This document shows positions 17,154-24,597 of a stretch of 64,000 bases of DNA, piece by piece. Within the stretch, counting starts at the first letter, position 1; every line of letters starts with the position of its first letter. The stretch lies in contig CAWCVN010000007.1 of the NCBI GenBank assembly GCA_963799045.1, positions 248,001-312,000 on the forward strand. The letters run 5' to 3'. Both the position numbers and the translations under genes were made by a program. Origin of the DNA: DASRSS01 sp963799045. Its GTDB lineage: Bacteria; Actinomycetota; Actinomycetes; Mycobacteriales; Jatrophihabitantaceae. Under the pieces are notes generated by a model. The model ran no database searches. It was not told the DNA's origin and saw only the letters and a program-made list of their open reading frames with translations.

Positions 17154-17169
17154 AGGGGCGAAAGTCATC
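17154..17169. promoter_or_regulatory. Candidate DevR-type box (AGGGGCGAAAGTCATC)
   Basis: Shares GGGGCGAAAGTC with the box at 4562-4575 and lies 90 bp upstream of the DUF1918 start, in the 131-bp gap after the ATPase gene. Confidence 0.4.
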
Positions 17170-17195
17170 AGCGGCCGAGCCAGGGCCGGGCGCTG

Positions 17196-19943
17196 CTACG
17201 CCTGAGCCAGGACCGGACCGGGCACGCGGGTGTCGCGAACACGGCGCCGCCATCGCGCTAGCTCGTCGACGCCCCACACCACGAACGGGAACGGGGCGAT
17301 GACCGCAAGCTGCGACGGGGCGAGGGCGGCCGTTCCGAAGATCGACTGCAGGCCGGGGACGTAGACGATCGCGGCCGTGAACGCGAGTTCGAACGCGATG
17401 CCCCACAGCAGCATCGGATTGCTCGTCAGGCCGATCGTGAACAGCGCGGCCCGGTCGGTGCGGGCGGCGAACGCGGTGCCGACCTGGCAGGCCACGATTC
17501 CGGCGAAGGTGACCGACGTCGCCTGCAGGTACAGATGGTGCAGCGCAGCGCCGGATCCGGTCGCGTCGCCCGGCTGCCAGCCACCCCGCCAGAGCGTGAA
17601 CAAGAAGCCGCCGACGACCAGCACGGCCGACACCAGGCCGAGCCAACCCCACGCCCGCAGCAGCATGCGCCGGTCGATCACACCCTCGCTTCGTGGCCGC
17701 GGCGGCCGGTCCATCGCACCCGGTTCGGCCGGCTCCCGGCCGAGCGCGAGCGCGGGCAGGGTCTCGGTGCCGAGGTCGATGGCGAGGATCTGCAGCACGG
17801 TCAGCGGCAGCGGAATCCGCCCGCCGGACAGGGCGAAGACCAGGAAGGGAACCACCTCCGGCACGAGGTGCGCGAAGATATAGAGCACGAATTTGCGCAC
17901 GTTGTCGAAGACGCGCCGCCCGGCCGCCACCGCTGTGATGATCGTGGCGAAGTTGTCGTCGGTGAGCACCATCGTCGCCGCGTCGCGGGCCACATCGGTA
18001 CCGGACAGCCCCATCGCGACACCGATGTCGGCGTGTCGCAGCGCGGGGGCGTCGTTGACCCCGTCGCCGGTCATGGCCACGATCTCCCCCTGGGCGCGCA
18101 GCGCCTCGCAGATGCGCAGCTTCGCCTCCGGCGAGCTGCGCGCGAAGATCATCTCGCCACTTTCCACCAACATCGTGTCGAGCTCGTGTTCGCCGAGGCG
18201 ATCCAGCTCGTCGCCGGAGACGATTCGCGGCCCGGGGCCCCCGATCCCTACCTGGCGGGCGACCTCGGCAGCGGTGATCCCGTAGTCACCCGTGATCACA
18301 TGGATGCGGATACCGGCCCGGTGTGCCGCGGCCACGGCATCGGCGACGTTGGCCCGGGGCGGGTCGAGCAGTGCGACCAGCCCGATGAGGCACAGCTCCC
18401 TCTCGACGGCCTCCCTCTCGCTCGGCACCTGGTGCCCTGCCGGTAGCTCGCGCCGGGCGACCGCCAGCACCCGCAGCCCGCTTGCGGCGTAGCCGTCCAG
18501 CACGGCACCGATCGTCGCGCGCACGCTCGCGTCGAGCGGGACCCGACTGCCGTCGGCGCCGAGGGAGTGCGTGCAGGACGCGAGCACGCTTTCCGGCGCG
18601 CCTTTCATGTCGATGACCAGCGCGCCGTTCGTGTCCGGCTGGTCGACGGTACTCATGCGCTTGAGGTGCGGATCGAAGTGGAACAACGCGCGCCGGGTTC
18701 GTTCGCGCTCAGCCGCATCAGCGGGGATTCCCAGCTCGCTCGCGTATCGCAACAGCGCGAGCTCGGTCGGGTCACCCGCTCCGTGCGGCCGCTGCGGGCC
18801 GGGCGGCTCGGCGGTGGTGCAGGCGGCAGCCGTGCGGGCCAACAGCTCGATCCGCGGGTCGGCCAGCGCGATCGCGGCGTCCAGCTCGCCGCCGGCCAGC
18901 CAGACCCGTGAGACGCGCATCCGGTTCTCGGTCAGCGTGCCGGTCTTGTCGGTGCACACCACCGTCGTCGAGCCGAGAGTCTGCACGGAGGACAGCCGCT
19001 TCACGACGGCGCCCCGGCGGGCCAGCTCGCGCACCCCGACCGCCAGCGCCAAGGTGATTGTCGGCAACAGGCCCTCGGGAACGTTGGCGACCAGCAGCCC
19101 GATGGAGAACGTGATCGCCTGGCTCCACGTCATCCCGGCGGCGATGCCGGCGGGCAGGAACGCCACGCCGACGGCGACGGCGACGACCGCGATCACCCAG
19201 GTCGCCCGCAGCACCTGGCGCTCGAGCGGGCTGGGCTCGTTCTTGCCACGCTGGGCGAGCGCGGCGATCCGACCCAGCTCGGTGTGCATTCCGGTGCGAG
19301 TCACGATCGTCGTGAGCTCGCCTTCGGTGCACATGGTCCCGGTGAACACGAAGTCGCGTGCCTGCAACAACGCGGAGCTCATCGGTCCCCCACGGATGAC
19401 CTCGCGTCGGACCGGCTCGGACTCGCCCGTCAACGCGGACATGTCCAGCAGGGCGTAGCCGTCGATGATTCGCGCGTCGGCGCAGACGCGGTCGCCTTCG
19501 GACACCAGCTGCACGTCACCGGGGACGAGGTCGCGCGCGGCGATCTGGCACAGCGCACCGTCGCGCAGCACCCGCACCGTCGCCGGCAGATAGGCGGCGA
19601 GCGTGTCCACCGCGTGTTCGGCCTGCATCTCCTGCACGAAGGCGAAGCCGGCGTTGAGCACGATCACCGCGACGACGGCGATCGACAGCGCCGGTGTGCC
19701 ACCGATCCAGGCCAGCGCCGCCGCCCCGGCGAGCAGCACCGCCAGCGGCTGCGTGAACTGCGCCAGCAGCTCGCGCGGCCACTGGGCGCCGCCGCGACGG
19801 CGCAGCTCGTTCGGCCCGTAGACCAGCAGGCGGTGGGCCGCCTCGCGCGAGGTGAGGCCCCGCGGTGACGTGCGGAGATTGCGGTACAGCTCGCTCAACG
19901 GCCGGAGCGGGTCGGCGTCGTCGACAAGCTCCGGCGCGCTCAC
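17196..19943 (-). CDS. P2-type cation-transporting ATPase with Na,K-ATPase-like features
   Basis: 915 aa, GTG 19943 overlapping the carbamate kinase stop (GTGA). All core motifs are present: TGES (169), phosphorylated Asp in DKTGT (332), GDGVNDAP (626). TM4 reads NVPEGLLPT and the TM6 region IDLGTETLPALALG followed by a PPRPRSE segment. These resemble the animal Na,K-ATPase (P2C) group more than SERCA-like pumps. It would export a cation using ATP; the ion is not certain. In mycobacteria a P-type pump (ctpF) belongs to the DosR regulon. Last gene of a USP-OTC-carbamate kinase-ATPase run. Confidence 0.92.
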   Translation of the reverse strand: MSAPELVDDADPLRPLSELYRNLRTSPRGLTSREAAHRLLVYGPNELRRRGGAQWPRELLAQFTQPLAVLLAGAAALAWIGGTPALSIAVVAVIVLNAGFAFVQEMQAEHAVDTLAAYLPATVRVLRDGALCQIAARDLVPGDVQLVSEGDRVCADARIIDGYALLDMSALTGESEPVRREVIRGGPMSSALLQARDFVFTGTMCTEGELTTIVTRTGMHTELGRIAALAQRGKNEPSPLERQVLRATWVIAVVAVAVGVAFLPAGIAAGMTWSQAITFSIGLLVANVPEGLLPTITLALAVGVRELARRGAVVKRLSSVQTLGSTTVVCTDKTGTLTENRMRVSRVWLAGGELDAAIALADPRIELLARTAAACTTAEPPGPQRPHGAGDPTELALLRYASELGIPADAAERERTRRALFHFDPHLKRMSTVDQPDTNGALVIDMKGAPESVLASCTHSLGADGSRVPLDASVRATIGAVLDGYAASGLRVLAVARRELPAGHQVPSEREAVERELCLIGLVALLDPPRANVADAVAAAHRAGIRIHVITGDYGITAAEVARQVGIGGPGPRIVSGDELDRLGEHELDTMLVESGEMIFARSSPEAKLRICEALRAQGEIVAMTGDGVNDAPALRHADIGVAMGLSGTDVARDAATMVLTDDNFATIITAVAAGRRVFDNVRKFVLYIFAHLVPEVVPFLVFALSGGRIPLPLTVLQILAIDLGTETLPALALGREPAEPGAMDRPPRPRSEGVIDRRMLLRAWGWLGLVSAVLVVGGFLFTLWRGGWQPGDATGSGAALHHLYLQATSVTFAGIVACQVGTAFAARTDRAALFTIGLTSNPMLLWGIAFELAFTAAIVYVPGLQSIFGTAALAPSQLAVIAPFPFVVWGVDELARWRRRVRDTRVPGPVLAQA

Positions 19944-20851
19944 GGCCGCGCGAGGACGGTCGTGCCGGACGAGCCGGCCAGCACCGCGGTCGCGTCGTCG
20001 AGCGCTCCGATCGTCGCCGGGTGACCCGTCGCCGCGACGAAGCGCCGGGCCGCGGCGACCTTGGGCCCCATCGAACCCGCCGGAAAGGCCGTCTCGTCGA
20101 GCTCGTCGAGGTACAGCCGATCGATCGGCCGTGCCCGGGCGGTACCGAAGTCACGCATCACCGCGGGCACGTCGGTCAGCACCAGCAGCCGGTCAGCGTC
20201 GACGCTGCGGGCGATGACCGCCGCCGTCAGGTCCTTGTCGACGACCGCCTCGACACCGCGCAGCCCGCCGGCACCGTCGTCGGCGACGGGCACTCCGCCA
20301 CCGCCGCCGCACACGACGAGCGCGCCGGCTGCGACCAGCGCGTCGACACAGTCCTGCTCGACGATGCTGGTCGGTTCCGGTGAGGGCACGACGCGACGCC
20401 ACCGCTCGCCGTCACGGGCGAACGCCCACCCGTGGTCCGCACGAAGCTGTTCGGCTTCCGGTTCGTCGTACACCGAACCGACGAACTTGGTGGGCTCGGC
20501 GAACGCAGGATCCGTCGCGTCGACCACGGTCTGCGTCACCAGCGCGACGGCAGGTTTGGCCAGCCCCGCGTTGCGCAGCGACTGGACCAGCCAGTATCCG
20601 ATCATGCCCTGGGTCTGCGCGCCGAGGACGTCGAGCGGGTAGGGACGGGTCAGCGACCGGTCGGCCTCGCTCTCCAGCGCGAGCAGCCCGACCTGCGGCC
20701 CGTTGCCGTGACAGACGATCAGTTCGTGCTCGTTGCCCAGCACGGCGAGCGCTCCGGCGGCCGCATGCACGTGGTGCAACTGCACCGACGCATCCGGTCG
20801 CTCACCGCGCTTGAGCAGCGCATTGCCGCCGAGCGCGACGACGATGCGCAC
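19940..20851 (-). CDS. arcC: Carbamate kinase
   Basis: 303 aa, GTG start one base after the OTC stop. Makes ATP from carbamoyl phosphate and ADP. Motifs: ALGGNALL at the N-terminus, GNGPQVG, the CGGGGGVPV signature, VVDKDLTAAVIA and GSMGPKV, all in the right order and at normal length. With ornithine carbamoyltransferase upstream it forms the energy-yielding half of the arginine deiminase pathway; arcA is not in the window. Confidence 0.95.
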   Translation of the reverse strand: MRIVVALGGNALLKRGERPDASVQLHHVHAAAGALAVLGNEHELIVCHGNGPQVGLLALESEADRSLTRPYPLDVLGAQTQGMIGYWLVQSLRNAGLAKPAVALVTQTVVDATDPAFAEPTKFVGSVYDEPEAEQLRADHGWAFARDGERWRRVVPSPEPTSIVEQDCVDALVAAGALVVCGGGGGVPVADDGAGGLRGVEAVVDKDLTAAVIARSVDADRLLVLTDVPAVMRDFGTARARPIDRLYLDELDETAFPAGSMGPKVAAARRFVAATGHPATIGALDDATAVLAGSSGTTVLARP

Positions 20852-20852
20852 G

Positions 20853-21884
20853 TCAGCCTGCCAGCGCGGCCAGCATCACGGCTTTGGCAGTGTGCATGCG
20901 ATTCTCCGCCTGGTCGAAGACGACCGACGCCGGTGAGCCGAAGACGTCGTCGCTGACCTCGGCACCGACGAGCCCGAACTGCGCGTACAGTCGCTCGCCC
21001 AGCTGGCTGCCCCGGTCGTGCACCGCGGGCAGGCAGTGCAGGAACTTCGTGCCCGGCTTCCCGGTGGCCGCCATCAGGTCGCTGTCGACCCGGTACGGGC
21101 GCAGCAGCGGCACCCGCACGCCCCACTGCTGCGCCGCCTCACCCATGCTCACCCAGACGTCGGTGTAGAGGAAGTCCGCGCCGGCCACACCGGCACGCGG
21201 GTCGTCGGTGACGGTGACGCGGGCGCCGCTGGTGCGAGCAAGGCCCTCGGCGGCGGCCACGACGTCGTCGGGCGGCCAGAGTTCGCGGGGCGCCGCGATC
21301 CGCACGTCCATGCCGATCAGTGCGCCGCTCACCAGCAACGAGCGAGCCACGTTGTTCCGCCCGTCGCCGCAGAAGCAGTAGGCGATCTCCTCCAGCGGCG
21401 CCTCGGCGTGTTCGCCCATCGTCATCACGTCGGCCAGCGCCTGGGTCGGGTGCCACGAGTCGGTGAGCCCGTTCCAGACCGGCACTCCGGCGAAGTCGGC
21501 GAAGCGTTCGACCACATCGTGCGCGAACCCGCGGAACTCGATTCCGTCGTACATGCGGCCGAGCACCTGCGCGGTATCCGCCACCGACTCCTCGCGGCCC
21601 AAGTGCGAACCTTCCGGGCCGAGGTAGGTGACCTGACCGCCCTCGTCGTGGACCGCCACCTCGAAGGCGCAACGGGTGCGGGTCGAGTTCTTCTCGAATA
21701 TCAGCGCGATGTTCTTTCCTTGCAGCCTTCTCGGCCGCGAGCCGCCCACCCGCTCGGCCTTGAGCTGTGCGGCGCGACCGACGAGCTGTAGGAACGACTC
21801 CTTGTCGAGGTCCAGTTCCTTGAGCAGGCAACCGGGGTGGCGAAGGTGGCCGAGCGCCTGGCCCGGCGGCAGGGTGTCCGTCAT
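20853..21884 (-). CDS. arcB: Ornithine carbamoyltransferase, probably catabolic
   Basis: 343 aa. Carbamoyl-phosphate site STRTR (67-71), HPTQ (145-148), ornithine-side SMG (246-248) and HCLP (283-286) are intact. The length and coupling to carbamate kinase suggest the catabolic direction (citrulline + Pi to ornithine + carbamoyl phosphate), although the anabolic enzyme has the same motifs. It is 33 bp downstream of a USP gene and probably transcribed with it. Confidence 0.94.
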   Translation of the reverse strand: MTDTLPPGQALGHLRHPGCLLKELDLDKESFLQLVGRAAQLKAERVGGSRPRRLQGKNIALIFEKNSTRTRCAFEVAVHDEGGQVTYLGPEGSHLGREESVADTAQVLGRMYDGIEFRGFAHDVVERFADFAGVPVWNGLTDSWHPTQALADVMTMGEHAEAPLEEIAYCFCGDGRNNVARSLLVSGALIGMDVRIAAPRELWPPDDVVAAAEGLARTSGARVTVTDDPRAGVAGADFLYTDVWVSMGEAAQQWGVRVPLLRPYRVDSDLMAATGKPGTKFLHCLPAVHDRGSQLGERLYAQFGLVGAEVSDDVFGSPASVVFDQAENRMHTAKAVMLAALAG

Positions 21885-21917
21885 GTGGGTCTCCGGATGA
21901 TGTTGCGCCGGCCGCCG

Positions 21918-22793
21918 TTACGGCGTCGGCACGACCGCGACCGGGCAGGTCGCGTGGTGCAGGACGGCCTGGCTGACCGACCCGAGCAGGGTGCCCACCA
22001 GCGCCCGCTCACCGCGGGAGCCGACCACCAGCAGGTGCTGCGCCGCGGCGGCGGCCACCAGCCCCGAGGCCGCGTGGTCGCGGACGACGCCGGGGTGCAC
22101 CTCGACGTCCGGGTACTCCTCCTGCCACCCGGCCAATGCCTCGGCCAGCCACTCGTCGGCCAGGGGCGGTGCAGGCGTGTCCGGGCGCCAGGCCATCTCG
22201 GTGAGCGCGTCACGGTGCCAGCACATGACCGCCTTCAGCGGCAGGCCGTGGCGCTCGGCGTAGTCGAAGGCGAAGCCGAGCACGTGCCGGGACCGGGACG
22301 ACGCTTCGACGCCGGCCACCACCGCGGCACGTTCCTCGGGCAGTCCGGCCGGGCCCCGGACGACGATCACCGGGCAGGTTGCGCGCGCGGCGACGGCCGC
22401 GCCCACCGAACCCAACGCCCACGACCCGAAGGCCTTCAGCCCGCGCGAGCCCAGCACGACCCGGGCGGCGTGGTGCGACTCGTCGAGCAACACCTGCGCC
22501 GGGTCGTCGCTGATCGCCGCCGTGGTGACGGTGACCTCGGGCGCGAGTTCGGCGGCGTCGGCCCGGGCCCGGTCGACGATGGTCTCCGCGGCAGCCTTGA
22601 CGCGGCTGCGCTCGGGCATCGGGACCCGCCCGTAGATCTGCACGGCGGTCGAGTCGTACTCGTCGCCGTAGGCGTTCACCAGCCGCACCGAGCAACGCAG
22701 CGAACGAGCCTCCTCGAGCGCCCACGCCAGCGCCGCGTCCGCCGACGGCGTGCCGTCGACGCCCACCACGATGTGCGCACGATCGACGTTCAT
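21918..22793 (-). CDS. Universal stress protein, two tandem USP domains, both loops intact
   Basis: 291 aa from ATG 22793 behind GGAAGGGAAGGGG. Domain 1 (HIVVGVDGTPSADAAL) ends with GSRGLKA...ALGSVG, domain 2 with GSRGERA...LLGSVSQAV. This is the only tandem USP in the window with two complete nucleotide loops, matching Rv2623-type proteins. First gene of the leftward run that continues through OTC, carbamate kinase and the ATPase; a strong DevR-type box lies 165 bp upstream. Confidence 0.93.
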   Translation of the reverse strand: MNVDRAHIVVGVDGTPSADAALAWALEEARSLRCSVRLVNAYGDEYDSTAVQIYGRVPMPERSRVKAAAETIVDRARADAAELAPEVTVTTAAISDDPAQVLLDESHHAARVVLGSRGLKAFGSWALGSVGAAVAARATCPVIVVRGPAGLPEERAAVVAGVEASSRSRHVLGFAFDYAERHGLPLKAVMCWHRDALTEMAWRPDTPAPPLADEWLAEALAGWQEEYPDVEVHPGVVRDHAASGLVAAAAAQHLLVVGSRGERALVGTLLGSVSQAVLHHATCPVAVVPTP

Positions 22794-22957
22794 GGCAGCC
22801 CCTTCCCTTCCGTAGCGTGCGCCCGGGGAGGCGAGACGCTCCACCCGTGGCGCCCGGCAATCAAGTACCCGAGCGCCGAGTGTCTCCCTACCCCGGGCGC
22901 GGTTGCCGGTCCCCGGACCGGCAGCACCAGTTTCGGCCCGAGCACCGGTCCCTGCTT

Positions 22958-22972
22958 AGGGCCCTTGGTCCC
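22958..22972. promoter_or_regulatory. DevR-type box (AGGGCCCTTGGTCCC)
   Basis: A near-perfect box, GGGCC-CTT-GGTCCC, upstream of the USP-OTC-carbamate kinase-ATPase run. At 165 bp from the USP start codon it implies a leader of about 100 nt or more. Confidence 0.6.
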
Positions 22973-23010
22973 TTCCGCGCAGGAGCCGGCATGCGGCGCG
23001 GACGGCGTGT

Positions 23011-23643
23011 TCACGCGACGTCCTCGCTGCCCGCGCTCTCGGCACGCTCCTTCACCCCCAGCAACATCCGGCGGGTCATTACCGCCGTGACGGGGTCGAG
23101 CAGCTCACCGGGCAGGCGCCTGATCCCGTGTTCGAGCGGCGCGCGGCTGCGGGAGAGCAACCGGCAGCTGTACGGGCTGCGCGGCCGCAGGTGGAACGAC
23201 CAGACGGCACGCCACGGCGCGACGACGAGCACGAGGGAGCGCTCCGGCACGATCCGGCCCACCGTCAACGCCAGGCCGTCCCGCATCCCGAACCACCCCG
23301 GTGGGACGAGCCGCACCGGATCGCCCTCCTCGAGTCGCTGCCACTCGGGGTGGATGCGGTCGGCGTTGTGGATCTCGAGACCGAACAGGTTCTCCAGGCA
23401 CTGGTAGCTGTACAGGCCGCCGCGGTCCTGGCCGATCTGCACCAGCCACGGCCAGACCCGCTCCGCCGGCGCGTCTACGGTGACTGCCCGCGTCACGGCG
23501 ACGGCCGGGTCCGGAACGAGGTCGTCTCCAGGGAGGTCGAGCCGCTGCTCGGCCTTTGTCGCGCCCCAGTCACGCAGTACGCGCCGCGCGATCAGCATCG
23601 CGGGGCCGGAGACCGCGACAGCGGCGCCGAGAGGGTGCCTCAT
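23011..23643 (-). CDS. SRPBCC-fold (polyketide cyclase/dehydrase-like) protein
   Basis: 210 aa, ATG 23643. After a short hydrophobic N-terminus, ITVDAPAERVWPWL-type residues (AVTVDAPAERVWPWLVQIGQ) and a Trp-rich beta region match the START/SRPBCC lipid- or ligand-binding fold, followed by a C-terminal helix. No catalytic residues can be assigned. Divergent from the USP at 23752 with candidate boxes in the 108-bp spacer. Confidence 0.75.
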   Translation of the reverse strand: MRHPLGAAVAVSGPAMLIARRVLRDWGATKAEQRLDLPGDDLVPDPAVAVTRAVTVDAPAERVWPWLVQIGQDRGGLYSYQCLENLFGLEIHNADRIHPEWQRLEEGDPVRLVPPGWFGMRDGLALTVGRIVPERSLVLVVAPWRAVWSFHLRPRSPYSCRLLSRSRAPLEHGIRRLPGELLDPVTAVMTRRMLLGVKERAESAGSEDVA

Positions 23644-23679
23644 AACAGAAAGACTGCGCGCCGGCGCGGATCGCCGCAG

Positions 23680-23715
23680 GTACCGAACGTCCCTTGGCCT
23701 CGGGAGCTACGTCCC
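23680..23715. promoter_or_regulatory. Candidate DevR-type boxes in a divergent spacer
   Basis: GTACCGAACGTCCC (23680-23693) and GGGAGCTACGTCCC (23702-23715) carry one or two good half-sites each, 37 bp upstream of the USP start at 23752 and 37 bp upstream of the SRPBCC start. Confidence 0.4.
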
Positions 23716-23751
23716 TGGCGCGGGTGGTCGCCGCCGTCGTGAGCTGGACGC

Positions 23752-24597
23752 ATGCAGCGTGCGGCCGCCGGGGGTGCAGCCCGGCCCATCGTGCTCGTCG
23801 GGGCAGACGGCTCTCCCCAGTCACGGGCCGCCGTCGTGTGGGCCGCGGCCGAGGCCGCCGATCGTGGGGCCGAACTGCTCGTCGTGCACGTCGTCGACAC
23901 CGCGTTCCTGGGCCTGTGGGGCGCGACGGCCGGGCTGCGCGCCGAACTGCGCTCGCTCGCCGAGCCGATCGTGCGCTCGGCCGTCCGGCTGGCCACCGAA
24001 ACCAGCCCCGGCGTGTCCGTCCGCGGCCGAGTGCTGCTCGGGCCGGCGACCCGCACCTTGCTCGTGCTCTCGCAGCATGCCCAGCTCACGGTGGTCGGGC
24101 GCAGCGGGCGTGGCGCGCTGGATCGCGTCTGGCTCGGCTCGCTCACTCAGCGGCTGCTGGTCCACGGCCGGCGCAGCACCGTGGTCGTGCCGCCGGACGG
24201 CAGCGACCCGGCCCGGCTGACCGGCGTCGTGGTCGGGGTGGACGAGCTTTCCGCCCCGCCGAACGTGCTGCAGTTCGCCTTCGAGCTGGCTCGCCGGCGC
24301 CGGGTGCCGCTGCGCGGCGTGCGGGCCGTGCCCGACCGGCTTCCCTTCCGCTGCGTCGACGACCTCCCGGTCGCCCGCCACCTCGGGGCGTGGCCGGCGC
24401 AGTTCCCCGACGTCGCCTGCTCGGTCGTCACGCGTACCGGGCCGCCGGGCGTCGTGCTGGCCGAGGCCTGCGCTGCCGGCGAATTGCTGGCGCTGGGCCG
24501 GCACCGTCGCGCCCCGCTCGAGCCGCCGCACCTCGGCCACGTGATCGCCGCGGCGCTAGCTGCTGCCCCGTGCCCGGTCGCGATCGTTTCCGGCTGA
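23752..24597 (+). CDS. Universal stress protein, two tandem USP domains
   Basis: 281 aa, ATG 23752. Domain 1 has GRSGRGA...WLGSLTQ, largely intact; domain 2 has GRHRRAP...LGHVIAA, degraded. Its last 42 bases overlap the 3' end of the P-type ATPase gene on the opposite strand, so the two transcripts are antisense at their tails. Confidence 0.9.
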   Translation: MQRAAAGGAARPIVLVGADGSPQSRAAVVWAAAEAADRGAELLVVHVVDTAFLGLWGATAGLRAELRSLAEPIVRSAVRLATETSPGVSVRGRVLLGPATRTLLVLSQHAQLTVVGRSGRGALDRVWLGSLTQRLLVHGRRSTVVVPPDGSDPARLTGVVVGVDELSAPPNVLQFAFELARRRRVPLRGVRAVPDRLPFRCVDDLPVARHLGAWPAQFPDVACSVVTRTGPPGVVLAEACAAGELLALGRHRRAPLEPPHLGHVIAAALAAAPCPVAIVSG

